This document shows positions 1 to 5,622 of a stretch of 16,091 nucleotides of DNA, piece after piece; position 1 is the first letter of the stretch; the number at the start of each line of letters is the position of its first letter. Made by a program: the position numbers and the translations under genes. The notes under the pieces were generated by a model, which was given only the letters and a program-made list of their open reading frames with translations, searched no databases and was not told the DNA's origin. Origin of the DNA: Fimenecus sp045578245 (GTDB taxonomy: Bacteria; Bacillota; Clostridia; Oscillospirales; Acutalibacteraceae); contig JAZNJX010000097.1 in the NCBI GenBank assembly GCA_045578245.1, forward strand, positions 1 through 16,091. Direction: 5' to 3'.

Positions 1-414
1 CCACATACCAAGTCTCTTTGACTGCTCGGTAATAATGCCTGAGAAGTGCTTTACACGGTCAACACACTGACGTGTAAACTTGTCCATACCATAATTTTCG
101 ATATCCTTTTTTGTTTTAAAACCAAGCTGTTTTTCAACTTCAACCTCAACCCAAAGACCCTGTGAGTCAAAACCGTTCTGACGACGGCAATCATAACCAC
201 GCATAGCCTTGTAACGGATAAAAGTATCCTTTGTACTTCTACCCCAAGCGTGATGAATACCCATTGGGTTATTTGCAGTGATTGGACCGTCAAGAAAACG
301 GAACATTTTATTGCCCTTATTTTTCTCAACAAGTTTTTCATAATATTTCTCTTTGTCCCAAAGTTCCATGACCTGATGTTCAAGGTCAACAAAGAGATTT
401 TTCTCGTCTGCCAC
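1..414 (-). CDS. ileS: Isoleucyl-tRNA synthetase-like class I aminoacyl-tRNA synthetase, N-terminal part (runs off the window)
   Basis: This is the first 138 codons of a class I aminoacyl-tRNA synthetase of the Ile/Val/Leu type, which charges tRNA with its amino acid in the cytoplasm. The start is GTG at 414, placed 8 bases after a good ribosome binding site (AAAGGTGG). The Rossmann nucleotide-binding region begins at about residue 38 (MFRFLDGPITANNPMG). The HIGH motif position is occupied by HHAWGR (residues 54-59), and RYKAMRGYDCRRQNGFDSQG follows, as in a subgroup usually annotated IleS. The editing domain, KMSKS motif and anticodon-binding domain lie outside the window. Isoleucine specificity is inferred from memory of similar proteins; a leucyl or valyl relative cannot be ruled out. 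The gene has its own sigma-A promoter, and the roughly 105-base leader region shows no T-box. Confidence 0.75.
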   Translation of the reverse strand, partial: MADEKNLFVDLEHQVMELWDKEKYYEKLVEKNKGNKMFRFLDGPITANNPMGIHHAWGRSTKDTFIRYKAMRGYDCRRQNGFDSQGLWVEVEVEKQLGFKTKKDIENYGMDKFTRQCVDRVKHFSGIITEQSKRLGMW

Positions 415-463
415 TATAATGTCCACCTTTCAAGTGATATATGTACATATTTTTACGAATAAT

Positions 464-491
464 ATTATACACAAATATAGTAGAAATTCAA
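464..491 (-). promoter_or_regulatory. Sigma-A promoter for the tRNA synthetase gene
   Basis: On the minus strand a -35 TTGAAT (486-491) and a -10 TATAAT (464-469) are separated by 16 bases. They lie 50-77 bases upstream of the GTG start at 414, in the gap between spoIIID and the synthetase gene. The perfect -10 makes this a good candidate, although the spacer is one base short of the optimum. Confidence 0.65.
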
Positions 492-520
492 GTGTTAAAA
501 GGAAATTTATGCACTAAATA

Positions 521-772
521 TCACTTTTTAGACATATATTTTTCTTTAGTTGCCAGACCACCGCGGATATGCCTTTCTTCCTTGTTGATATCAAGGACTT
601 TTCGCACCTTTTTATATAAACTCGGATTAACTCTTGAAAGCCTTTTTGAAACATCCATATGTACAGTACTTTTGCTCACACCAAACACTTTTGCAGCAGC
701 ACGAACAGTTGCATTATTCTCAACAATATATTCACCCAATAAAGATGCTCTCTCATCAACTAAACTTTTCAA
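521..772 (-). CDS. spoIIID: Stage III sporulation transcriptional regulator SpoIIID
   Basis: This small DNA-binding protein acts in the mother cell during sporulation, where it activates or represses many sigma-E-controlled genes. The 83-residue product matches the SpoIIID pattern closely: an N-terminal helix (LVDERASLLGEYIVE), a helix-turn-helix with VRAAAKVFGVSKSTVHMD at about residues 23-40, then the basic C-terminal region HIRGGLATKEKYMSKK. The usual family length is 80-95 residues. I chose the TTG at 772 because AGGAGGG lies 6 bases before it and the protein then starts where B. subtilis SpoIIID starts; a longer frame beginning at 814 has no such support. A sigma-E-like promoter sits just upstream. 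The gene marks the host as a spore-former. Confidence 0.93.
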   Translation of the reverse strand: MKSLVDERASLLGEYIVENNATVRAAAKVFGVSKSTVHMDVSKRLSRVNPSLYKKVRKVLDINKEERHIRGGLATKEKYMSKK

Positions 773-797
773 ACCAAGCCCTCCTATTCTGTCATAA

Positions 798-827
798 ATT
801 AATATGATAAACAAGAGAAAAATATAC
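798..827 (-). promoter_or_regulatory. Candidate sigma-E promoter for spoIIID
   Basis: On the minus strand GTATATT (821-827) matches the sigma-E -35 consensus KMATATT at 6 of 7 positions. After exactly 14 bases comes CATATTAAT (798-806), which shares the CATA core of the sigma-E -10. It ends 25 bases before the TTG start. B. subtilis spoIIID is also transcribed by sigma-E, so the site fits the gene, but the downstream half of the -10 is poor. Confidence 0.45.
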
Positions 828-841
828 TTGTGATAAGATAT

Positions 842-869
842 AAAAAAAGGCGAGGTAGTTAACCTCGCC
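842..869 (-). terminator. Rho-independent terminator after the unknown gene 890-1289
   Basis: An 8-bp perfect GC-rich stem (GGCGAGGT / ACCTCGCC, 849-856 and 862-869) with a 5-base loop is followed on the minus strand by seven T residues (842-848). It lies directly downstream of the unknown minus-strand gene and insulates spoIIID from it. Confidence 0.85.
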
Positions 870-887
870 CTTGGTATTAAGTTGTAA

Positions 888-1289
888 TTAATCTAATACA
901 GAGGAACCGTCCCCTTGTGTTTTGATTCGAATTCCAAAAAAACTTGACGTTTTTTTTATTTGTTCATTAATTATAGATGCCAATCTCTTTAATACTGAAG
1001 AAAACATCCAATATCTTTTATGAATATAGTCGGTTTGAAGTATTTCTTTCTCTAAAAGTTCATACTGGTTAGAACTAATTTTTCGAGAAATAAACCATCC
1101 CCATTCTCCTTTTTGTACAACATTGTGTAATGTAAAACATCCAAAGTTATTATAAAAGCTATATGTATCAATTGGACCCATAAAACCTTCATATTCGTTA
1201 AATGTTTGAAAAGCAAAATTCATCCCATAGTCATTTGTAAGGAATCCTAAATATTTTAGAACAAGCCTAGTTTTTCCGTTATACTGCAT
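888..1289 (-). CDS. Unrecognised small protein, bracketed by inverted REP-like repeats
   Basis: I do not recognise this 133-residue protein with certainty. It has no signal peptide or membrane segment. It is aromatic-rich, with clusters such as YGMNFAFQTFNEYEGF (about residues 21-36), DTYSFYNNFGCFTLHNVVQK (about 41-60) and GEWGWFISRKIS, then a helical, charged C-terminal half. Gene size, composition and isolated position recall orphan immunity-type proteins of polymorphic toxin loci, but that is only an impression and no toxin gene is adjacent. Start ATG 1289 has GAGGT 7 bases before it. A strong promoter lies at 1399-1427 and a terminator at 842-869, so it looks like an independently expressed gene. 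The last ten residues (TQGDGSSVLD) are encoded largely by a repeat copy, so the native C-terminus may have been altered by insertion. Confidence 0.6.
   Translation of the reverse strand: MQYNGKTRLVLKYLGFLTNDYGMNFAFQTFNEYEGFMGPIDTYSFYNNFGCFTLHNVVQKGEWGWFISRKISSNQYELLEKEILQTDYIHKRYWMFSSVLKRLASIINEQIKKTSSFFGIRIKTQGDGSSVLD
904..923 (+). repeat. REP/MITE-like repeat, copy A
   Basis: GAACCGTCCCCTTGTGTTTT. The same 20-mer occurs with one mismatch, inverted, at 1336-1355, and its inner 16 bases recur exactly at 1452-1467. This copy lies inside the 3' end of the unknown gene and supplies its last codons. Repeats of this look (GGGGACGGTT with ACACA) are, as I recall, dispersed in many clostridial genomes and often linked to Y1/IS200-like REP-associated transposases. 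Confidence 0.75.
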
Positions 1290-1321
1290 ACACTTACCTC
1301 ATTCATAAATATTTCTTATAA

Positions 1322-1370
1322 AACACATGGGGACTAAAACACATGGGGACGGTTCTTTTGTGTTCGTCCC
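1322..1370 (+). repeat. REP/MITE-like repeat, copy B: tandem half-unit plus inverted half-unit
   Basis: This block holds a half-unit AACACATGGGGAC (1322-1334), then the full unit AAAACACATGGGGACGGTTC (1336-1355, inverted relative to copies A and C), then an inverted half-unit TGTGTTCGTCCC (1359-1370). Complementary pairs exist for AACACA (1338-1343) with TGTGTT (1359-1364) and GGGACG (1346-1351) with CGTCCC (1365-1370), so the block can fold on itself. It falls in the transcribed leader of the unknown minus-strand gene. Confidence 0.75.
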
Positions 1371-1398
1371 AATGTAATTTTTCACTGACCATAGTTAA

Positions 1399-1427
1399 AA
1401 TATATCACTACAAAATTGAATTGTCAA
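1399..1427 (-). promoter_or_regulatory. Strong sigma-A promoter reading into the unknown gene 888-1289
   Basis: On the minus strand a perfect -35 TTGACA (1422-1427) is followed after 17 bases by TATATT (1399-1404), with TGa in front of it (extended -10). The expected start site is near 1392, giving a leader of about 100 bases that contains the whole repeat block B before the ATG at 1289. Confidence 0.75.
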
Positions 1428-1451
1428 CAATTAGCTTCTTCACAATCAGAT

Positions 1452-1467
1452 AACCGTCCCCTTGTGT
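1452..1467 (+). repeat. REP/MITE-like repeat, copy C
   Basis: AACCGTCCCCTTGTGT, identical to the core of copy A (905-920) and inverted relative to copy B. With copy B it bounds a 129-base segment (1339-1467) with 16-bp imperfect inverted ends, which contains the minus-strand promoter. It lies 62 bases upstream of the phosphatase start. Confidence 0.75.
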
Positions 1468-1484
1468 CTCCAATTTTACGATAC

Positions 1485-1513
1485 TTTAAATTTAGAAATA
1501 AATATGATATACT
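1485..1513 (+). promoter_or_regulatory. Possible promoter for the phosphatase gene
   Basis: TTTAAA (1485-1490), a 17-base spacer and TATACT (1508-1513) preceded by TGa (extended -10) resemble a sigma-A promoter. The weakness is position: transcription would start near 1520, right at the ribosome binding site AGGTGA and 10 bases from the ATG. The true promoter may lie further upstream. Confidence 0.35.
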
Positions 1514-1529
1514 AACCTCAGGTGATATT

Positions 1530-1991
1530 ATGATTAAAATTATGTTTGTTTGCCACGGGAATATATGTCGTTCTACTATGGCAGAATTTGTGATGAAAGA
1601 TATTGTAAGAAAGAATAATTGTGAAGATAATTTCCTTATTTGTTCAAGTGCTACAAGTACGGAAGAAATAGGTAGTGACACTCATTGGGGTACGAAGAAA
1701 ATCCTTGACGAAATGGGTGTTTCATACACAAAACGTCAGGCTGTGAAACTCCAAAAATCCGACTATGAAAAGTATGATTTCATAATCGGAATGGACAGTG
1801 CAAATATGAGAAACATCAACAGAATTATCGGTTATGACAAGGATAACAAAATACATAAATTATTAAGCTTTGCTCATATTGACCGTGATGTTGCTGACCC
1901 TTGGTACACAAGAGATTTCAAGACAACCTATGAGGATGTTTTATTGGGTTGCACAAAATTGATTGAGTATATAATGAATTGTAATATATAA
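1530..1991 (+). CDS. Low-molecular-weight protein tyrosine phosphatase
   Basis: This is a cytoplasmic phosphatase of the LMW-PTP family, acting on phosphotyrosine proteins; in bacteria these often counter tyrosine kinases of capsule or exopolysaccharide synthesis. The 153-residue product has the N-terminal P-loop VCHGNICRS with nucleophile Cys8 and Arg14 (C-X5-R), and the late general-acid motif DPW (Asp123). Ile12 in the P-loop is the residue typical of tyrosine phosphatases, whereas the arginine phosphatase YwlE has Thr there. Length is normal for the family. I chose ATG 1530 because AGGTGA precedes it and the family begins a few residues before the P-loop; an upstream in-frame extension to 1416 runs through repeat copy C and is not believable. 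It stands alone with its own terminator at 1998-2037. No kinase is next to it, although a sugar transferase lies about 10 kb away. Confidence 0.9.
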   Translation: MIKIMFVCHGNICRSTMAEFVMKDIVRKNNCEDNFLICSSATSTEEIGSDTHWGTKKILDEMGVSYTKRQAVKLQKSDYEKYDFIIGMDSANMRNINRIIGYDKDNKIHKLLSFAHIDRDVADPWYTRDFKTTYEDVLLGCTKLIEYIMNCNI

Positions 1992-1997
1992 AAATCA

Positions 1998-2037
1998 GGC
2001 TGAGGAATGGTTTGACTACCCCTCAGCCATTTTTTTT
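1998..2037 (+). terminator. Rho-independent terminator after the phosphatase gene
   Basis: An 8-bp perfect stem (GGCTGAGG 1998-2005 with CCTCAGCC 2021-2028) and a 15-base loop are followed by a run of eight T residues. A short A-rich flank on the other side means it could also work weakly for the converging minus-strand operon. Confidence 0.88.
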
Positions 2038-2039
2038 GC

Positions 2040-2070
2040 AAAAAATGTCAGCTCCCCTGACAAGGGGAGC
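2040..2070 (-). terminator. Terminator hairpin of the PHP-ispE-reductase operon, with an alternative fold
   Basis: On the minus strand GCTCCCC and GGGGAGC (7 bp, 2064-2070 with 2051-2057) form a strong stem just after the reductase stop codon. Six T residues follow at 2040-2045, but only after TGACA. A second, mutually exclusive pairing of TGTCA (2058-2062) with TGACA (2046-2050) abuts the T run. GC-rich hairpins of this type are, from memory, a recurrent intergenic element in gut Ruminococcaceae, so it may also be a dispersed repeat. Confidence 0.6.
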
Positions 2071-2078
2071 CTAAAAGC

Positions 2079-3476
2079 TTAATATCCTAATTTTTTGAGA
2101 ATTTCGGGATCACAGGTATTTGCTACCGGTCCGATTTCCTCCCAGAGTTTATCTGCTTTCGCTTTCCATGCAGGGAAATCTTCATAGCATGCAGGATAAT
2201 TATCGTACAATGTGCCAACTTGTGTGCTATACATAAGCCCCTTAACAAGTTTTGCAATTGTTGCAGGTTTAAGATGTTTTTTAGCAATACCTGTTGCGAT
2301 ACCCTTTACAATTCCTGCAATATCATTTACATCCAACACAAGTCCTGTATCCATACCACCAAGGATTTTTTCACTGAACATAATATCATTCTTAAAAAGG
2401 AACTCTGCTTCGTCATAGTCCATTGAAATAATACCCATAAGGAGTGGTCTCATTGAGTCGAAATCCTTACCTTGGGCTGTCATATAGCGTTTGTTTATAC
2501 TCCACATTCTCTCTTTTGTAAGGAACTTGTCGGATTTAAGGAGATTTGAGATAACCTCAACTGCAATTTCACCTGCAACGAGTGAAGATGTACAACCCTC
2601 ACCACAAGTTGGTTTTGTATGGCAAGCAGCATCACCCAATGCTATAAATCCGTCGTCAACGAGTGAATATACAGATGTATGATAAGGTGTCATACCCTTT
2701 TCCACTCTCTCAACTGTGTATTCAGGGAAGTTAACATTCTTCATAAAATCTTCTTTAAAGATTTCTTCAGCATAATCATAGCCACAGAATGCACCGATAC
2801 CAAGGATTGCACCATTTGGATTGTCGGATGGTGCAGACCATGATTTGTACTGCATAAAGAAACCGTCAAGGTCTCTTGGATTAAAATCTTTTTTAAGATA
2901 CTCTGCATAGTAAAGGACAACATACAAAATATCCTTATTTGTAAGCTTGAAATTTCCTACAACTGATGTATCAGGAAGCTTTGTACGGGCTACTGCAGGG
3001 ATACCTGAACAATCAGCAACAATTCTTGCATAAGCTTCATTTTCACCATCGTTGGTTTTATATTTTGCACCAATTATTCTCTTATTATTATCGTAAATGA
3101 AATCAGTAAATGATGCACCATAGATAATTTCTGCACCTGCATCCTTTGCTCTTTCAGCCATAGCCATAATATAGTCGTGCTTATGTAAACCGATAACAGG
3201 AGCTTCAGCACATGCTTTTGGATAATTACCGTAAGGCGAAATCATTGTTGAATGACCGAAACAGAATTCACGTAATGGGTCACCTTCAGGAGGAATAACA
3301 AGGTCGAATTTTTCCATATCAGCCTTGCCCATATGAAAAACATCATATTCTCTTGAAACATTGTCAGGCTCATTTTTCTCAATTACAAGAACTTTAAAGC
3401 CTTGCTTTGCCATCTGGTATGCAAACCAACAACCTGTTGTTGATGCACCAACAACAAAAACATCATATTTTTTCAT
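2079..3476 (-). CDS. FAD-dependent oxidoreductase of the geranylgeranyl reductase family
   Basis: This is a 465-residue flavoprotein. The N-terminal Rossmann fold shows the dinucleotide-binding turn VVGASTTGCWFA (Gly10, Gly15) and an acidic residue closing the second strand (VLVIEKNE). The second FAD motif of this superfamily is seen around residues 279-300 (FIALGDAACHTKPTCGEG, then SSLVAGEIA). Family members reduce double bonds in prenyl chains or act as aromatic-ring monooxygenases; the true substrate cannot be read from the sequence. It is third in an operon after a PHP phosphoesterase and ispE, starting 24 bases after ispE with a strong ribosome binding site (GGGAGGGGG). Sitting beside an isoprenoid-pathway kinase favours a prenyl substrate, but that is inference. 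No membrane segment is obvious. The C-terminal 100 residues, rich in Lys and Ala/Gly, have no motif I recognise. Confidence 0.78.
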   Translation of the reverse strand: MKKYDVFVVGASTTGCWFAYQMAKQGFKVLVIEKNEPDNVSREYDVFHMGKADMEKFDLVIPPEGDPLREFCFGHSTMISPYGNYPKACAEAPVIGLHKHDYIMAMAERAKDAGAEIIYGASFTDFIYDNNKRIIGAKYKTNDGENEAYARIVADCSGIPAVARTKLPDTSVVGNFKLTNKDILYVVLYYAEYLKKDFNPRDLDGFFMQYKSWSAPSDNPNGAILGIGAFCGYDYAEEIFKEDFMKNVNFPEYTVERVEKGMTPYHTSVYSLVDDGFIALGDAACHTKPTCGEGCTSSLVAGEIAVEVISNLLKSDKFLTKERMWSINKRYMTAQGKDFDSMRPLLMGIISMDYDEAEFLFKNDIMFSEKILGGMDTGLVLDVNDIAGIVKGIATGIAKKHLKPATIAKLVKGLMYSTQVGTLYDNYPACYEDFPAWKAKADKLWEEIGPVANTCDPEILKKLGY

Positions 3477-3500
3477 AATAATCCCCCTCCCATTTATGTT

Positions 3501-4364
3501 TTATATCTCAACAATACCCTTGCTTGCAGGTTTGCAAAGATACACATTATCATATTTTTTAGAAAGCTTAGAATATGCATCCTGAGCTTTTTCTTCATCA
3601 CTGAAAATGCCGAAAACAGTTGGTCCGCTACCACTCATACAACAAGCATCGGCCCCACATTTTCTCATGACACCTTTGATATGTGGTCGTTTTGGTACCT
3701 CCACAGCTTGTTCAAACACATTACCACATAATTCACATATTTTTTCATAGTCACCATCTGCAACTGCTTCAATCATTGAAACTCGGTCAAGATGACGAAC
3801 ACGGGAAAGTGCATCAAACTGAGCATAAGCCTCAGGGGTTGAAACATCCTGGTCAGGCTTTGCAAGTACGATATAACATTCAGGTAAATCTTTGACAGGA
3901 GCAATAACATTACCCGTATTAAGCGCTATTGCCGTACCACCAACAAGGCTGAATGGAATATCAGCGCCAACCCTTGCACCGATGTCGCAAAGTTCTTTTT
4001 CTGTAAGATTTGTTTCGTAAATCTTGTTTAAGCAATAAAGTACACCAGCACCATCCGCACTACCACCTGCAGTTCCTGCAGCCATAGGGATATTTTTCTC
4101 TATTTCTATTGTAACACCTCTGTCGTCAATGGAGAGAGAATCAAAAAATGCTTTTGCACATTTGTAGGCAATGTTTTTCTCGTTGCAAGGCACACCCTCA
4201 GTATCACACTTAATAAAAATCTCATTATTGCTGTTTTTCTCAACACTGATTATATCGTATAAATCAACCGATTGCATAATCATAAACAAAGAATGATATC
4301 CGTTATCAAGTCTTTTGAGAATATCAAGCATCAAGTTAATTTTTGCTGCTGCTTTAACCTTCAT
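3501..4364 (-). CDS. ispE: 4-diphosphocytidyl-2-C-methyl-D-erythritol kinase
   Basis: This GHMP-family kinase phosphorylates CDP-methylerythritol with ATP in the non-mevalonate (MEP) route to isopentenyl diphosphate. The 287-residue product has the N-terminal AKINLMLDILKRLDNGYH motif with catalytic Lys8, the GHMP phosphate loop PMAAGTAGGSADGA (from residue 93), the catalytic Asp135 in GADIPFSL, and the C-terminal MSGSGPTVFG motif. The loop has AGT where many homologues have GGL, within family variation. Start ATG 4364 is 3 bases after the stop of the upstream PHP gene, and its ribosome binding site (GGAGG) lies inside that gene's last codons, so translation is probably coupled. The reductase gene follows 24 bases downstream. 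Confidence 0.95.
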   Translation of the reverse strand: MKVKAAAKINLMLDILKRLDNGYHSLFMIMQSVDLYDIISVEKNSNNEIFIKCDTEGVPCNEKNIAYKCAKAFFDSLSIDDRGVTIEIEKNIPMAAGTAGGSADGAGVLYCLNKIYETNLTEKELCDIGARVGADIPFSLVGGTAIALNTGNVIAPVKDLPECYIVLAKPDQDVSTPEAYAQFDALSRVRHLDRVSMIEAVADGDYEKICELCGNVFEQAVEVPKRPHIKGVMRKCGADACCMSGSGPTVFGIFSDEEKAQDAYSKLSKKYDNVYLCKPASKGIVEI

Positions 4365-4367
4365 TTA

Positions 4368-5192
4368 TTATACCTCCACTTCAATTTTCATTTCTATAGG
4401 AGTTCGTTTTTGGAAAAATGTTATACTGTCAAAACCTGCTTCAAGAGCACAGCTATACGCCATATCAATATCCGCTGCCAAATGCTCTGCATAATGAGCA
4501 TCAGAGCCTACGGTCACATATTTTCCACCAAGCTCTTTAAATCGTTTAACAATATCAACCTCAGGTGATAATTTGTTCAAAGGCTGACGAAGTGCTGCAG
4601 TATTGATTTCAAGCGCCTTACCAGATTTTGCAGTAAGTAAAAGAATTTCATCAATCTGGTCTTTAAACTTGCTTAAATCAATTGTGAGATTTGATTTTGA
4701 ATAGAAATATCTTAACGGATAAGTAAGATGAGCAAGCACATCAAAATTACCCCATTCAATCAATTCAATCAACGCATTAAAATACTCTTCCAAAAGCTTT
4801 TCTGCTTCTTTAAGAGTGAGATTTTCCATAAAATAAAAATCTTCACCACCACGAAGATTGTGAACAGAACCTAAAACCATATCGTAATCATGTGTACTCA
4901 ATATTCTATCGGCAGTTTCAGTATCAAATGCCGGTTGTCCCAACTCTATACCATTGAGGATGAGAATTTTCCCACGAAAAGCTGAACGTACTTTTGACAC
5001 TTCAAAAAAAGCTTGGAAGATACGTTTTTCGTATGCCGGGTCACCTCTGAACTGGTCAACCTCACAATGGTCAGTAAAAGCAACTGCTCTCAAATCCATA
5101 AATTCTGCCTTTTCACAAAAGAAAGTTGCAGAGTGATTTCCGTCAAATGAATTATCTGTATGAACATGCAAATCCACAATATTCTTGTACAT
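4368..5192 (-). CDS. PHP-domain phosphoesterase, histidinol-phosphatase (HisJ/HisK)-like
   Basis: This is a metal-dependent PHP hydrolase of 274 residues. All the metal-ligand motifs are visible in order: DLHVHT (Asp7, His9, His11), FTDH (Asp41, His42), GIELG (Glu83), GSVH (His111), LAH (His155) and GSDAH (Asp231, His233). Family length is 250-290. Members of this group include histidinol-phosphatase, but many PHP phosphatases act on other phosphomonoesters, and no other histidine gene is present here, so the substrate is open. It is the first gene of a three-gene operon with ispE and a flavoprotein reductase. Start ATG 5192 has GGAGGG 6 bases before it, and a promoter lies just upstream at 5219-5248. 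Confidence 0.85.
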   Translation of the reverse strand: MYKNIVDLHVHTDNSFDGNHSATFFCEKAEFMDLRAVAFTDHCEVDQFRGDPAYEKRIFQAFFEVSKVRSAFRGKILILNGIELGQPAFDTETADRILSTHDYDMVLGSVHNLRGGEDFYFMENLTLKEAEKLLEEYFNALIELIEWGNFDVLAHLTYPLRYFYSKSNLTIDLSKFKDQIDEILLLTAKSGKALEINTAALRQPLNKLSPEVDIVKRFKELGGKYVTVGSDAHYAEHLAADIDMAYSCALEAGFDSITFFQKRTPIEMKIEVEV

Positions 5193-5218
5193 AGCAATCC
5201 CTCCATATATCTAAAACT

Positions 5219-5248
5219 ATTCTACTACAAATTACCATATGTTTTCAA
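5219..5248 (-). promoter_or_regulatory. Sigma-A promoter of the PHP-ispE-reductase operon
   Basis: On the minus strand TTGAAA (5243-5248), an 18-base spacer and TAGAAT (5219-5224) lie 27 bases upstream of the PHP start codon. The region is divergently arranged with the plus-strand promoter at 5279-5307. Confidence 0.65.
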
Positions 5249-5278
5249 TAAAAAATAGAAAGATATTTAATAAAGTTA

Positions 5279-5307
5279 TTCACTTTTTTGTTATATTGTG
5301 ATAAAAT
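5279..5307 (+). promoter_or_regulatory. Sigma-A promoter of the ACT/UPF0210 pair
   Basis: TTCACT (5279-5284), a 17-base spacer and TAAAAT (5302-5307) preceded by TGa give an extended -10 promoter. The ATG at 5338 is about 24 bases after the expected start site. Confidence 0.6.
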
Positions 5308-5337
5308 GTTGTCAATTTAATCTTGGAGGTATTACAC

Positions 5338-5607
5338 ATGAGAGGTATTATTACCGTAGTTGGTAAGGATATGGTTGGTATTCTTGCAAAAGTATCAGGC
5401 GTTTGTGCTGAAAACAGCGTTAATGTTATTGAAGTGTCACAGTCAATTTTACAGGATATGTTCTGTATGATTATGCTTGTTGATTTAGAAAAAGCAACTG
5501 TTCCTTTCACTGACTTTTCTGACAAGGTTACTGCTCTTGGTGAAGAAATGGCACTTTCTATCCACGTTATGCACGAGGATATCTTCAATTCAATGCACAG
5601 AATATAA
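5338..5607 (+). CDS. ACT-domain protein, UPF0237 family
   Basis: The 89-residue product is a single ACT domain. It starts with MRGIITVVGKDMVGILAKVS, contains the turn ENSVNVIEVSQSIL and a second strand set FCMIMLVDLEKA. ACT domains bind amino acids or similar small ligands and usually regulate a partner; no catalytic motif is present. In streptococci and other Firmicutes this family is encoded next to UPF0210, exactly as here (the UPF0210 gene starts 15 bases downstream), so a regulatory partnership is likely but unproven. I chose ATG 5338, which has GGAGGT 7 bases before it, over the TTG at 5323, which overlaps that ribosome binding site. Confidence 0.85.
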   Translation: MRGIITVVGKDMVGILAKVSGVCAENSVNVIEVSQSILQDMFCMIMLVDLEKATVPFTDFSDKVTALGEEMALSIHVMHEDIFNSMHRI

Positions 5608-5622
5608 TCCGAGGTATTAGTA

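Noticed and set aside
415..520. A T-box riboswitch upstream of the tRNA synthetase gene
   Set aside because: The gap is too short and holds only a promoter and ribosome binding site; no T-box motif or terminator/antiterminator pair is visible.
890..1289. The unknown gene as a remnant of a REP-associated transposase
   Set aside because: The repeats suggest this, but the protein shows no HUH histidine motif or Y1 transposase pattern, and its sequence does not resemble that family.
1416..1529. N-terminal extension of the phosphatase open frame upstream of ATG 1530
   Set aside because: It reads through repeat copy C and a promoter-like region, has no ribosome binding site at its start, and the phosphatase family begins just before the P-loop.
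5193..5337. A riboswitch in the divergent intergenic region before the ACT gene or PHP gene
   Set aside because: Both leaders downstream of the predicted promoters are only about 20-25 bases long, too short for a known riboswitch.
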